64,000 bases of DNA from contig NZ_QJRF01000042.1 in NCBI RefSeq assembly GCF_013393345.1, positions 25,212 through 89,211 of the forward strand, written 5' to 3'. A program made the position numbers and the translations under genes. Origin of the DNA: Pseudomonas taiwanensis. Lineage in GTDB: Bacteria; Pseudomonadota; Gammaproteobacteria; Pseudomonadales; Pseudomonadaceae. Below are positions 34,001 to 41,684 of the stretch, one piece after another (position 1 is the stretch's first letter; each line of letters begins with the position of its first letter). The notes below the pieces were generated by a model. The model saw nothing but the letters and a program-made list of their open reading frames with translations. It ran no database searches and was not told where the DNA came from.

Positions 34001-36785
34001 CTGGAACGAAGACAGCGCCGGATACCGGCAGCAACTGCAGGACCTGATCATGGGTCTGATCACCTCCGGCGCCGAAGCCAGCCTGGTCGACCGATCGGGT
34101 GGGATTTTCGTGCGACCGGCACAACAGCTCTCGCAGGAGGATCGCACCCTGATCAAGGCGGTTGCGCGGATCATCCTCAACGACACGGCTGGCACCTTGC
34201 ACGACCAGGTCCTTCGGCGGCAGCCCAAGGCGCCGTGGCCGCGCTTTGACCCCGAGCTGGTTCTCCCGCCGGCACAACCTCCGATACCCGCGACTGGCGC
34301 CGCCGACCCCAGCCTGTGCCTGGCCAACGCCTATGGCGGTTTCAGCCGCGACGGCAGCGAGTACGTGCTCAAGCTGGAGCCCGGTGTCGCCACTCCTGCC
34401 CCCTGGGTCAATGTGCTGGCGAATCCGGTGTTCGGTAGCGTCATCTCGGAAAGTGGCAGCGCCTACACCTGGAACCTGAACGCCCATGAGTTCCGCCTGA
34501 CGCCCTGGCAGAACGATGCGGTCCGTGACGCCAGTGGGGAGGCTCTTTATCTGCGCGACGATGAGACCGGGCACTACTGGTCACCGACCCCCTTGCCCCG
34601 GCGCGGAAATGGTCCGTACGTGATACGCCACGGCTTTGGCTACAGCTGCTTCGAGCATCGCGAAGAGGGTATCGAAAGCGAACTCTGGGTCTACGTGGCA
34701 CTCGACACGCCGATCAAGTACACCCTGCTGAAAGTCCGCAACCTGTCCTGGCGCCCTCGCAAACTGTCCATCACCGGCTATGTCGAATGGGTGCTGGGCG
34801 ATCTGAGGGACAAGACCGCCATGCACCTGGTCACCGAGGTGGACCGCGGCACCGGCGCGCTGCTCGCGCGCAATGCCTACTCGATGGAGTTCCCGGGTCG
34901 GGTAGCCTTCTTCGCGATGGACCCGCCGAGCCGTAGCCACACCGCAGACCGCAGCGAGTTCATCGGCCGCAACGGCAACCTCCAGGCGCCTGCCGCCATG
35001 ACGCAGGGGCCGCTTCTCGGGCACTGTGGTGGCGGCCTCGACCCCTGCGCAGCCCTCCAGGCCGGTATCGATCTCGCCCCCGGAGCCTCACGCGAGCTGG
35101 TGTTCTGCCTGGGCGCCGAGCAAGACGCCGGAGCCGCCGTGGGCCTGCTGCGCAACGCCCTCAGCCGTGGCGCTGCCCATGCAGCCTTGCAGGCCGTACG
35201 CGAGCACTGGCGCGAAACCCTGGGACAGGTGCGCGTGGAAACGGCAGACCCCGCAGTGGATCTGATGCTCAACGGCTGGCTGCTGTACCAGGTCATCGCC
35301 TCGCGCTTCCTGGCGCGCAGCGGTTATTACCAGTCTGGCGGCGCCTACGGCTTCCGTGACCAACTGCAGGACAGCATGGCCATGCTGCATACAGCCCCGC
35401 AAAGCGCACGCCAGCACCTGTTGCTTTGCGCCGCCCATCAATTCCTGGAAGGCGATGTGCAGCACTGGTGGCACCCGCCTCTCGACCGAGGCGTACGCAC
35501 GCGCTGCTCGGACGACTACCTGTGGCTGCCCCTGGCTGTCAGCCGTTATGTGCAGCTGACCGGCGACCGGACCGTGCTCGACGAGCCGGTAAGCTACCTC
35601 GAAGGACGGGAACTGAATGCCGGCGAGGAGTCCTACTACGACCTGCCGGAGCGTTCGACGCTGCAGGAAAGCCTTTACCAGCATTGCCTGCGTGCCCTGG
35701 AGCGCGGAATGGCCCGAGGCATTCACGGCCTGCCGCTGATAGGCAGCGGCGACTGGAACGACGGCATGAACCGGATCGGCGTCCTGGGTCAGGGCGAAAG
35801 CGTCTGGCTGGGCTTCTTCCAGCACGCGGTGCTGGAGCAGTTCGCGGCCATCGCACTGGATCATGGCGATGCCGCCTTTTCCGTACGCTGTAACGAGCAG
35901 GCAGCGGAACTGCGCGCAAACCTCGAGCAGCACGGCTGGGATGGCGCCTGGTATCGACGGGCCTACTTCGACGACGGCTCCCCCCTGGGTTCGGCCTCCA
36001 ACGACGAATGCCGAATCGACTCCATTGCCCAGAGCTGGTCAGTGCTTTCGGGCGTAGCCCCATACGAACGCCAGCGCCAGGCAATGGATTCGCTGTTCGA
36101 GCACCTGGTGCAGCGCGATTCCCGCCTGATCCTGCTGCTTACGCCGCCGTTCGACCGTTCGCTGCCCGACCCTGGCTACATCAAGGGCTATGTCCCCGGT
36201 GTGCGCGAGAACGGCGGGCAATACACCCATGCAGCAGTCTGGGCATGCATGGCCTTCGCCGAGATGGGCGACGGCGCGCGGGCCTGGGAACTGCTGGACA
36301 TGATCAACCCGGTCAGCCATGGCCTCGCCGACGCCATAGAGACCTACAAGGTCGAACCCTACGTGCTGGCGGCCGATGTCTATGCCATGGCCCCGCATGA
36401 AGGTCGTGGCGGCTGGAGCTGGTATACCGGCGCGGCCGGCTGGATGTACCGACTCATCCTCGAGTCACTGCTGGGCGTGCAACGCAAAGGCGCAAGCCTG
36501 CGCTTCGAGCCCGTGATGCCACAGGGTTGGCGGGGCTACAAATTGCGCTACCGCTTCGGCTCGACGCTGTACCACATCAACCTGGCGCAGACCGATAGCC
36601 TGCCGGGCGGCCAGCAGGTCAGCCTCGATGGCGAAAGGCTCGAAGATCGCCAGGTGCCCCTGGTGGACGATGGTCAGGATCACCATGTCGAAATCCACTG
36701 CCAACCCTGTGGACCGAAGCAACCGCGAGCCTGGCCCGGGGACAGGATTGCGCAGATGCCGGGGCGCGGGGATGGCGCAGCATAA
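28074..36785 (+). CDS. ndvB: Cyclic beta-1,2-glucan synthase-like protein (GT84-GH94)
   Basis: This 2903-residue inner-membrane protein has the layout of NdvB/ChvB/Cgs, which make periplasmic cyclic beta-1,2-glucans from UDP-glucose. In order: an N-terminal region (1-400), membrane helices (about 416-475), a GT84 transferase with the metal site TLDTDTQLP (near 636) and RRHRWIRGDWQ (near 783), more helices (about 830-870 and 955-1000), a glucoamylase-like domain with AHHQGMSLLAL (near 1523), and a C-terminal GH94 phosphorylase-like domain with GSGDWNDGMNRIG (near 2558), which trims chain length in Brucella Cgs. Length is normal and no break is seen. These glucans act in osmotic adaptation and host interaction. 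Finding it on a mobile element is notable. It is not the ndvB of P. aeruginosa biofilm work, which is a shorter, different protein. Confidence 0.92.
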   Translation: MDILRALASLRPPSLNALFSRWRTAYRHFEYEPDLRSDLFSADQMEQHGPLLAGLHRLSPHRTPDGLLQRLNDNEATLASSCRILTAASLSSRRITPAGEWLLDNHYLIEEQIRTARKHLPKGYCRELPHLASGGSEGLPRVYDIALETISHGDGRVDCDSLSHFVRAYQAVSPLKLGELWAIPIMLRLALIENLRRLASRVMANWDDRNLADDWADRLAEIAEQDPKSVVLTVADMARTAPPMTSSFVAELARRLQGQSAALALPLSWIEQHLAESGLSIERLVSADAQQQAADQVAVSNSIASLRLLSATNWRDFVEAMSHVEQALHEDPAGVYGAMEFATRDLYRHVVEHLAKHCESTEITVVRTALDLAGRAPSEEIAGHVGYYLIDKGRPELEQRLAVRLTVRERWERLLQSAPLLFYLGPVVLLSLGLTWPFIHWALASALPSFAVALLALSAALMASRLAVSLVNWLVTLTVAPHQLPRLDYSKGIPAEARTLVVVPTLIGSAKDIDELCEGLEVRFLANRDNNLHFALLSDFLDASTEVQEQDAELQALARERIEALNRKYPDAAVDRFFLFHRARRWNPAEGTWMGFERKRGKISELNALLRGTGLERFALIVGRIDILWQVNYVITLDTDTQLPRDAARQFIGTLAHPLNRVRIDPQGQRIIGGYAILQPRVGISLPSTARSTYAQLLGSDAGVDPYTRAVSDVYQDLFQQGSFIGKGIYAVDAFEQSLNGHFPDNSILSHDLIEGCFARSGLLSDVQLYEEFPSRYSNDVKRRHRWIRGDWQLLPWTLPWAPSAHGRHQRNRLCALSRWKIADNLRRSLEPAAFLSMFLAGWLLMDQPLAWTLAVLAIGMLTPLLASLLDLLRKPHDMSLGQHLTATLRASSQHFSRALLSLAWLPHETHYSLDAILRTLWRMYVSKSRLLQWSPSREVERTSTNHLSSLYRMMWFGPALALLLVAPLVMNPLALAAASLLLLLWLASPVIAWWLSMPSTPRRFAPSPGDLRFLRSLARQTWAFFDQHVGPEDNWLPPDNLQEHPTTILAHRTSPTNIGVAILANLAAYDFGYLSAARLLQRCERTLATMAGLDRHRRHFYNWYDTQTLQPLAPQYVSTVDSGNLAGMLLTLSPGLLALADDSPFQPNQLRGLEDTLAVLEVACVDEEHSRPSLRRLRDMLDAVLAEPPTSLAAACGCLQALRDRAEELATASEAAPDSDAAFWLQALRAQCADLHDQLRLCLLPNSDDGAAAANLTSLPSWRQLAQLDAGQWPEPMRDSVSAVRRHAAARISDAERLAETAAGLAKMDFGFLYDGERNLFCIGYNVDERRQDAGYYDLLASEARLSTFVAIAQGQLPQASWFSLGRLLTSTRGVPVLLSWSGSMFEYLMPLLVMPRYEGTLLDQTCCAAVARQIEYGQQLGLPWGVSESGYNTLDAHFNYQYRAFGVPGLGLKRGLGDDMVVAPYASALALLVAPELACRNLQALATQGLAGRYGLYEAIDFTQARLPRGQSSAVVRSFMAHHQGMSLLALASLLLDRPMQKRFESDPQFQASALLLQERVPKSAQEYQYTYDLQASSTATRPIESRLRVYADPGRRLPAVQLLSNGRYHVMVSSAGGGYSRCRELAVTRWHEDATCDDWGMFCYLRDIASGEFWSAAHQPTLKRPDQYEAIFSDARAEFRVRHRDFDAHSEIVVSPEDDIELRRITLTNRARTRRRIELTSYAEVVLAPAVSDALHRAFSNLFVQTELLKPLQAILCTRRPRSSEEHAPWFCHLLAVHGADLDSISYETDRARFIGRGRSLVHPAAMDASAELLGGASGSVLDPIVAIRCRVTLDAGQAATIDMISGVSESREGCLQLIDKYRDRHLADRVFDLAWTHSQVLLRQLNASLADAWLYEQMAASILYANAALRAKNGALTGNQRNQTGLWGQAISGDLPIVLVQIADAANIELVRQLVQAHAYWRQKGLAVDLVIWNEDSAGYRQQLQDLIMGLITSGAEASLVDRSGGIFVRPAQQLSQEDRTLIKAVARIILNDTAGTLHDQVLRRQPKAPWPRFDPELVLPPAQPPIPATGAADPSLCLANAYGGFSRDGSEYVLKLEPGVATPAPWVNVLANPVFGSVISESGSAYTWNLNAHEFRLTPWQNDAVRDASGEALYLRDDETGHYWSPTPLPRRGNGPYVIRHGFGYSCFEHREEGIESELWVYVALDTPIKYTLLKVRNLSWRPRKLSITGYVEWVLGDLRDKTAMHLVTEVDRGTGALLARNAYSMEFPGRVAFFAMDPPSRSHTADRSEFIGRNGNLQAPAAMTQGPLLGHCGGGLDPCAALQAGIDLAPGASRELVFCLGAEQDAGAAVGLLRNALSRGAAHAALQAVREHWRETLGQVRVETADPAVDLMLNGWLLYQVIASRFLARSGYYQSGGAYGFRDQLQDSMAMLHTAPQSARQHLLLCAAHQFLEGDVQHWWHPPLDRGVRTRCSDDYLWLPLAVSRYVQLTGDRTVLDEPVSYLEGRELNAGEESYYDLPERSTLQESLYQHCLRALERGMARGIHGLPLIGSGDWNDGMNRIGVLGQGESVWLGFFQHAVLEQFAAIALDHGDAAFSVRCNEQAAELRANLEQHGWDGAWYRRAYFDDGSPLGSASNDECRIDSIAQSWSVLSGVAPYERQRQAMDSLFEHLVQRDSRLILLLTPPFDRSLPDPGYIKGYVPGVRENGGQYTHAAVWACMAFAEMGDGARAWELLDMINPVSHGLADAIETYKVEPYVLAADVYAMAPHEGRGGWSWYTGAAGWMYRLILESLLGVQRKGASLRFEPVMPQGWRGYKLRYRFGSTLYHINLAQTDSLPGGQQVSLDGERLEDRQVPLVDDGQDHHVEIHCQPCGPKQPRAWPGDRIAQMPGRGDGAA

Positions 36786-36940
36786 TCCCCCGCCGGGCAG
36801 CTTCCGCTGCCCTTGGTGAAGGGGTTCGAGCCGAAGGAGAGCAAAAAAGTGGGCAACCACATAGTTCGGATGGAATCCGGGCTACCAGGAGGGTTGGCCT
36901 CTCGGAGAGGCGATGGTGGCCGGCCTGCACAGACTCAGTT

Positions 36941-36965
36941 GCAAGAAGCTCGCTGAGCTTCTTGC
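36941..36965. terminator. Terminator-like hairpin between convergent genes
   Basis: GCAAGAAGCTC and GAGCTTCTTGC form a perfect 11-bp stem with a 3-nt loop, between the end of the glucan synthase gene and the end of the opposing small membrane-protein gene. There is no strong T run, so activity as an intrinsic terminator is uncertain. Confidence 0.5.
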
Positions 36966-36972
36966 TTCACGG

Positions 36973-37119
36973 TCACAAACGCCGCCCCTGAATGAACTGG
37001 AGCAGGAACAGCACAATCGCCACGACCAGCAGGATATGGATGAGTCCACCCATGGAGTAGGACGTGACCAGTCCCAGCAACCACAGAACCAACAACACGA
37101 CCACAAGGGTTTGGAGCAT
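36973..37119 (-). CDS. Lmo0937-family small membrane protein (copy 1)
   Basis: The 48-residue product (MLQTLVVVLLVLWLLGLVTS) consists of two membrane helices joined by a glycine-rich turn (YSMGGLIHILLVVAIVLFLL). It matches the Lmo0937/DUF5670 family of tiny membrane proteins that often sit next to stress genes. The start at 37119 follows GGAGAACTGAA. A close paralogue lies at 42139-42285, and both have the palindromic motif with its nearest edge exactly 72 bp from the start codon. Its function is unknown. Confidence 0.85.
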   Translation of the reverse strand: MLQTLVVVLLVLWLLGLVTSYSMGGLIHILLVVAIVLFLLQFIQGRRL

Positions 37120-37190
37120 TTCAGTTCTCCTTTTGCAACACGGCAATGTCTGCCTACTCACATGTTGCATCCGGAGTCAGGATTCAGTCT

Positions 37191-37247
37191 GTATGGCAAC
37201 GCACGCAAGGCGCACTGTTGCGACTGGCCATACGTGCATCAGCGAAC
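37191..37247. promoter_or_regulatory. Two oppositely oriented copies of the GTGCG-N4-CGNAC motif
   Basis: The reverse-strand copy is at 37191-37204 (reads GTGCGTTGCCATAC, followed by AGACTG) and the forward copy at 37234-37247 (GTGCATCAGCGAAC, followed by AGACCT). They lie upstream of the minus-strand Lmo0937-like gene and past the end of the Crp-like gene. The same pair occurs at 42357-42482. Confidence 0.5.
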
Positions 37248-37271
37248 AGACCTGTGACAAGCTGAAGCCGC

Positions 37272-38000
37272 CTACGAGCTCTTGACGGGCAATGCATAGG
37301 GCAGAAGGCGGTCGGTCTCTTTCTTCACCACGGCATAGCACTCGCAACTCAATTCCTCGAGTTTGGGGCGGTCGAGCACCGTGATATGCCCACGGTTGTA
37401 CTCGATCACACCGAGCTTCTGCAGCTTGCCGGCGGCGTCCGTGACGCCTTCGCGGCGCACGCCGAGCATGTTGGCGATCAGTTCCTGGGTCATCGTCAGG
37501 TGGTTGCTCGGCAGGCGATCCAACGACAGCAGCAACCAGCGACACAGTTGCTGGTCGATCGAGTGGTGCCGGTTGCAGACCGCCGTCTGCGCCATCTGGG
37601 TGATCAGCGCCTGGGTGTAGCGCAGCATCAGAAGCAGCAGTTCGCCGTGGCGATTGAATTCGGTTTTCAACCGCTGCCCTTGCAGCCGGTAGGCGTGGCC
37701 GGCGCTCTGCACTATGGCCCGGCTCGGGGTGCTTTCCCCGCCCATGAACACCGCCAGGCCAATCAACCCCTCGTTGCCGACTACCGAGATTTCCGCCGAG
37801 GAGCCGTTTTCCATCACATAGAGCAGGGAAACGATCGAGTCGGTGGGGAAGAACACATGGCGCAAGGTGTCCCCCGACTCATACAAGACCTTGCCGAGGG
37901 GCAGCGGCACCAGTTCGAGCTGCGGGATCAGGCGTTGCTGAACCTCTTCTGGCAAGGCGGCGAGCAGGTGATTTTGCAAGGGCGAAGACGTTTCCGACAT
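37272..38000 (-). CDS. Crp/Fnr-family regulator (copy 1)
   Basis: The 242-residue protein has an N-terminal cyclic-nucleotide-binding-like beta roll (LPLGKVLYESGDTLRHVFFP, then EISVVGNEGLIGLAVF) and a C-terminal helix-turn-helix (LTMTQELIANMLGVRREGVTDAAGKLQKLG). No cysteine cluster for Fnr-type iron-sulfur sensing is seen. The start at 38000 (MSETSSPLQ) has GGTGA upstream; an in-frame ATG four codons earlier has no site. A related regulator lies at 42591-43274. Such variant Crp proteins often control local stress genes. The ligand is unknown. Confidence 0.88.
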   Translation of the reverse strand: MSETSSPLQNHLLAALPEEVQQRLIPQLELVPLPLGKVLYESGDTLRHVFFPTDSIVSLLYVMENGSSAEISVVGNEGLIGLAVFMGGESTPSRAIVQSAGHAYRLQGQRLKTEFNRHGELLLLMLRYTQALITQMAQTAVCNRHHSIDQQLCRWLLLSLDRLPSNHLTMTQELIANMLGVRREGVTDAAGKLQKLGVIEYNRGHITVLDRPKLEELSCECYAVVKKETDRLLPYALPVKSS

Positions 38001-38260
38001 AGGGGTCACCATTGAACCAAGTACCTGGAAAAGGCCCTGTCTTTGTAACGATAGGACAACGGGGCAGCCACTGGATGCACTAGCGGATGCAAGGGTATTC
38101 GCTGACCGGCTTTCTTGCTTCGAGCAGGCAGCCGCCGCTGTTTCCGGGGGTGACCGGCTAGCGGCAACCCCTGGTCCGATTTACCGATAAAGGCAAGTAA
38201 TTGCTGGCCAGAGGGTAGATAGTGGGCTTCTACCCACCTCACCATCAGGCCGAGGCCACC

Positions 38261-38503
38261 ATGAAACGAGACTTCCCCGAGCACGTTGCATGGAGCGAAG
38301 CACGCATGAACGGTGACCACGCCCTGGCATTTGTTGCAGTAAGGTCGCGCAGCCCGGAGACACAACCGAGCTTTCACCTGGTCTATGACCGAATCAGCTT
38401 TGCTCGCCTCTCTGATGCGATCACCGCCGCCGAAGGCGCACTGAACAAGATCCTGCGCTTCGACGCACGCGATACGCCCGTGTTCAGCTCACCGGAATGC
38501 TGA
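38261..38503 (+). CDS. Hypothetical protein
   Basis: The 80-residue product (MKRDFPEHVAWSEARMNGDH) starts after GAGG at 38261. An alternative GTG at 38222 would add 13 residues. It looks like a small mixed alpha/beta cytoplasmic protein. No family is recognised. It stands alone between the Crp-like regulator and a terminator. Confidence 0.55.
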   Translation: MKRDFPEHVAWSEARMNGDHALAFVAVRSRSPETQPSFHLVYDRISFARLSDAITAAEGALNKILRFDARDTPVFSSPEC

Positions 38504-38626
38504 CCAATGCGACCCTCGGCGCTGATCTGCCGACGCTTGGCAACCTTAAAGGCCAACGCCGATTTCATCAGCGTGGCCATGGTGGAGCTTATGGCTGACC
38601 CATAGCTGCCGAGGCCACGTTTCCAC

Positions 38627-38649
38627 AGCCCGCTCGTGCGGGCTTTTTT
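38627..38649 (+). terminator. Rho-independent terminator
   Basis: AGCCCGC / GCGGGCT with the loop TCGT is followed by six T. It lies about 120 bp after the 80-residue hypothetical gene and before the end of the opposing BON-domain gene. Confidence 0.8.
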
Positions 38650-38735
38650 CTGTGGCGGCATGTGCCTGACCTGCGTGGGTCGTGTGATTTTTCGAAATCA
38701 CTGCATGGCAGCCCTGCGGTGTCGGGTCAGCCGGG

Positions 38736-39563
38736 TCAATAGCGAAGGTCCGTCGAGCGAACGCTCTTCACACCTCGGACGTTCTGCGCGAGTTCGATCG
38801 CCAGGTCACGCTCGGTACCATTGTCGACGAGGCCACTCAGCGTAACGATGCCGCTGTTCGTGCTCACGGAGATATCGGAACCATTGACGTTGCTGGAATA
38901 CATCAAGGTGGACTTCACCTTGGTCGTGATCCAGCTATCGGCAACATCCACACCCGCCTCCTTCGCGGTGCTCTTGGCACTGTCGACCGGTTTCGGTTTC
39001 GAGGCGTCGACCACAAGCTGGTTGTCCACCGACACCACGCCATTGGTATTCATGGCCAGGCGGCCGGCAAGATCCTTGTCCGCTTGGCTGTCGGAGTTGC
39101 CAGTCAGTGTCACCTTGCCCGATCGGGTCGCGACGTGGGTGGTCCTGCCATCGGCCTGCTTGCTCCACAGCAGCTTCGACTTGACCGCGGCGGTGGTCGT
39201 GGCGTCATCGACCATGACCCCATAGCTCCGGTCCGGGCCTGCCTGCGGCGGAACGTAGTCGGGCTTGACCACGATCCGGTTGTCCACGGATTCGATTCCG
39301 CTGACGCCCAGTGCGATCTCCTTGGCCAGCTCCTTGTTGACCTCTTCCGCGACATTGCCGGTCAGGGTGGCCTTGCCGTTCTTTACCGACGCTTTCAGGT
39401 CATTGGCCCGCAGATGAGGATTCAACGCATAGGTCGTCCATATCTGGGTTTCCTGGCGGGTATCGGTGAAGCTCCGTGATTCTGCGGCGGCCATACCGGC
39501 CGTGGTCCCCAGCGCCAGCGCAATGCTGGCGGCGAGGAGTAGCTTGCGGGATTGTGTGTGCAT
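38736..39563 (-). CDS. Periplasmic protein with three BON domains (OsmY-like)
   Basis: The 275-residue protein has a signal peptide (LLLAASIALALGTTAGMAAA, residues 9-28) and three BON domains at about 35-100, 118-188 and 205-275. Each shows the repeated pattern of a V-x-x-G-x-x-T-L-x-G turn (NGKATLTGNVAEE, SGKVTLTGNSDSQ, NSGIVTLSGLVDN) and a final V-x-S-V-x-N/S strand. OsmY-type BON proteins protect the envelope in osmotic stress and bind phospholipid. The cargo as a whole fits this role. The start has GGTGA upstream. Confidence 0.92.
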   Translation of the reverse strand: MHTQSRKLLLAASIALALGTTAGMAAAESRSFTDTRQETQIWTTYALNPHLRANDLKASVKNGKATLTGNVAEEVNKELAKEIALGVSGIESVDNRIVVKPDYVPPQAGPDRSYGVMVDDATTTAAVKSKLLWSKQADGRTTHVATRSGKVTLTGNSDSQADKDLAGRLAMNTNGVVSVDNQLVVDASKPKPVDSAKSTAKEAGVDVADSWITTKVKSTLMYSSNVNGSDISVSTNSGIVTLSGLVDNGTERDLAIELAQNVRGVKSVRSTDLRY

Positions 39564-39637
39564 CTGGTTTCACCATTCGGGAAAGGGATTGATCCGGACC
39601 GGAAACCCGTGCACGACTGGGCTGCTGGTTTGGGCCG

Positions 39638-39666
39638 CCCGATGCGCCGCGTGGTGGCGCATCGGG
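39638..39666 (-). terminator. Hairpin between CsbD-like and BON genes
   Basis: CCCGATGCGCC and GGCGCATCGGG form a perfect 11-bp stem with a 7-nt loop, 15 bp after the CsbD-like stop on the minus strand. There is no T run, so it may be a terminator or a processing site. Confidence 0.5.
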
Positions 39667-39680
39667 GGATCTTGTCTGGC

Positions 39681-39893
39681 TCAGAACCTGCGTTTCTCAA
39701 GGAAACTCTTGACCTGCTTTTCCGCCTCGTCGCGGGTGATGGCATAGCGTTCCTGCACCAGGCCGAAGAGCCGCTGCTCATGCCCTTCGGATTTCAGCAA
39801 CTCATCCTCGGTCAGCTTGCCCCAAGCAATCTTGGCGGCACCAACATGCTGGTTCCATTCGCCCCGGAGTTCGTCCGCGCTTGGCAGGCTCAT
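39681..39893 (-). CDS. CsbD-like stress protein (copy 2)
   Basis: The 70-residue protein (MSLPSADELRGEWNQHVGAA) carries the CsbD pattern W-x-x-x-x-G-x-A-K-x-x-W-G-K-L-T and ends DEAEKQVKSFLEK. It is clearly related to the copy at 27017-27232 (shared EKQV-SF-E end). Its ATG overlaps the stop of the preceding gene by 4 bp, so they are co-translated. Confidence 0.88.
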   Translation of the reverse strand: MSLPSADELRGEWNQHVGAAKIAWGKLTEDELLKSEGHEQRLFGLVQERYAITRDEAEKQVKSFLEKRRF

Positions 39894-40153
39894 GTTTTTT
39901 TAGGCTCCTGGCTCATGAGGTCGTCATCACCCTTGGCCGCGCGTGGCGGTTCTTTCACGGTGCCCTTGGCAGGTACCTTTTCTGTATCCTGCGGCAGAGC
40001 CCTTCTGGCCTCTTCGCGCGGCATGGCCTTGGGATCAACCGGGCGCTCGGGCTTGATGGAAGTGGGTGATCTGTTGGTCTGGCCAGGGTTCCTGGCTGGG
40101 TTGATGGCCGTCGCCGCTCCACTGTTCGGGAAATGCTTACTGTGCTTGCTCAT
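39890..40153 (-). CDS. Hypothetical disordered protein upstream of CsbD
   Basis: The 87-residue product (MSKHSKHFPNSGAATAINPA) is rich in Pro, Lys, Arg and Asn and has almost no hydrophobic core, so it is probably disordered. It starts after AGAGG at 40153 and overlaps the CsbD-like gene by 4 bp. Hydrophilic, unfolded proteins are common in desiccation and osmotic stress, which suits the setting, but no family is recognised. Confidence 0.7.
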   Translation of the reverse strand: MSKHSKHFPNSGAATAINPARNPGQTNRSPTSIKPERPVDPKAMPREEARRALPQDTEKVPAKGTVKEPPRAAKGDDDLMSQEPKKT

Positions 40154-40213
40154 GTTGACCTCTGAGGTCGGTGTTGGGGCAGGTACTCTGGCAGTGAACC
40201 GAACGCCCCGTCG

Positions 40214-40227
40214 GTGCGCTACCGCGC
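40214..40227. promoter_or_regulatory. Copy of the GTGCG-N4-CGNAC motif
   Basis: GTGCGCTACCGCGC lies 60 bp upstream of the disordered-protein/CsbD operon start (40153). It matches the other copies in the cargo except at the last positions. Confidence 0.4.
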
Positions 40228-40354
40228 TTACTTGCCCAGAAGCGCTTTGCCATGCAGTTGCGCGAGGTGCGGATAGCCCCGCCGCACAAGCCGCTTGTAG
40301 AGATTTTGGTCGCCAGGAAATGAGCTGAGCTGACCAAAGAAAGCTACTCGGCGA

Positions 40355-40690
40355 TCAGTAGCGCCTGCTATTGCGCCGTCCCGTCCAGGTCCAGATGACG
40401 AGTTTCCGCAGAGGTTCATCGTGATAGGTGGGCAGTTCAAAACTGATCCAGTGATCGTCCGGCGAGTGCCATTTCAGGTCGCCTTCCTCCAGCTTCAGGT
40501 CGCGCTCGACCTGTCTGATCACCTTGGCCGCCTTCGCCAGGCTGGACAGTGCCCCGGCATCGATGACTTTGCTCGCGCTGCACTCACCCAGTCGCGCGAG
40601 GACCATCAGTACCCTGCCGTCCGGACGCAACGCCAGCGACACCTCATAACCAGGAAAGGCATTCGATAAAAGGAGTGATGTGAGTTGCAT
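40355..40690 (-). CDS. DUF3509 family protein
   Basis: The 111-residue protein starts at 40690 after GGAGG. Its first 70 residues (MQLTSLLLSNAFPGYEVSLA, RPDGRVLMVL, then AKVIRQVERDLKLEEG) match the DUF3509 pattern found in pseudomonads. The C-terminal 40 residues (DDHWISFELPTYHDEP and on) are an extension. A frame open to 41236 has no support. It is cytoplasmic, of unknown function. A diverged copy of the shared motif lies 170 bp upstream (40861-40874). Confidence 0.75.
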   Translation of the reverse strand: MQLTSLLLSNAFPGYEVSLALRPDGRVLMVLARLGECSASKVIDAGALSSLAKAAKVIRQVERDLKLEEGDLKWHSPDDHWISFELPTYHDEPLRKLVIWTWTGRRNSRRY

Positions 40691-41038
40691 GTGTTCCTCC
40701 CCTGCGCCCAACCATGGCAGCAGTGGCGAGATCGTCGGAAATCCAGTCCCTGGATGAGATGGCCTGCTTGCACCTCCCCCATGAGTTCCTGGTCCATTTG
40801 CTCGGTGTGAGTACAGCAATCTGCCGAGAGCCAGATTGAGCCCATCCATGCGCCGCATCTGTACGGTAACTAACAGAGCCGACTCAGAAGGAAATACGCG
40901 GGACACTGCCTGCGTCGGTGAGCTAGCGCTCATAGCTCCGTCACCTCGCCATGGGTGCGATGGCGTACATACCGACGCACGCATACAGCACAGAATGAAA
41001 CAAAGGCAGAGCAGCACCGGCTGCAGCAGGCACAGACA

Positions 41039-41248
41039 ATGAACGGGATGTACGACTCGACCTTGTTCCAGCGCATCGATGCGCAGTGCCAACCGCTGCT
41101 GCGCTACCTGCACAAACTCACGGGCGTCCGCTATGCGGCGGTCTCCGAGGCGGGCGGTATCTATGAACTCAGCCCGATCCATGGCCAGCGCAAGCATGCC
41201 AGCCAGGAACAGTTGGCCAATGCTGAAGTTTGGCAAAAGCTGGTTTGA
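41039..41248 (+). CDS. Hypothetical protein
   Basis: The 69-residue frame begins ATG 41039 (MNGMYDSTLFQRIDAQCQPL) with AGCAGG upstream. It has a helical first half and a short beta part (VRYAAVSEAGGIYELSPIHG). No family is recognised. It is divergent from the DUF3509 gene and precedes a CsbD gene on the same strand. Confidence 0.5.
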   Translation: MNGMYDSTLFQRIDAQCQPLLRYLHKLTGVRYAAVSEAGGIYELSPIHGQRKHASQEQLANAEVWQKLV

Positions 41249-41280
41249 GCAACGGGAATCTGACTGATAGAGCCGGATCG

Positions 41281-41294
41281 GTGCGCCAACGCAC
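41281..41294 (+). promoter_or_regulatory. Copy of the GTGCG-N4-CGNAC motif before CsbD
   Basis: GTGCGCCAACGCAC, followed by AGACATG, ends 108 bp before the CsbD start. The forward copy before the second Crp-like gene has the same distance to its start codon. Confidence 0.5.
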
Positions 41295-41402
41295 AGACAT
41301 GCCCACTGATTGCCGACAAGGTCATTCCTCCGGTCGCCGCAATTGTGCGCGAGCTGGGCACATACAAGGCATCACCGCTCTCGATGCCCATGGAGCACGC
41401 TC

Positions 41403-41579
41403 ATGAACAAAGATCAATTCAGAGGCAAGGTCGATCAGTTGAAGGGCCAGATCAAGGAAACCACTGGCAAGCTTTTCGGTAACCAACGGCTGGAAAACGA
41501 AGGCAAAGCGCAAAATGCCGCTGGTGATATCCAGGAGAAGGTGGGTGGCATCAAGGAGGACATCAAAAAGGGACATTGA
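41403..41579 (+). CDS. CsbD family stress protein (copy 3)
   Basis: The 58-residue protein is a classical CsbD: MNKDQFRGKVDQLKGQIKET, then GKAQNAAGDIQEKVGGIKED. It is shorter and closer to the standard family than the two other copies. GGAG lies upstream. It is followed by the PRC-barrel gene 105 bp later, on the same strand. Confidence 0.95.
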   Translation: MNKDQFRGKVDQLKGQIKETTGKLFGNQRLENEGKAQNAAGDIQEKVGGIKEDIKKGH

Positions 41580-41684
41580 CTCGCTTTCATGATTGGCTCC
41601 CCTTCTCTGGCGCTGCCTTCGTCCCCCGTACGCAGGCACGCCAGGGAAAGGGACCCGCCAACCTTTCTGCAAGTGGAGGTGCCC

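Noticed and set aside
38069..38085. A further copy of the palindromic cargo motif
   Set aside because: ATGCACTAGCGGAT matches in only about 10 of 14 positions, no better than chance in this GC-rich DNA.
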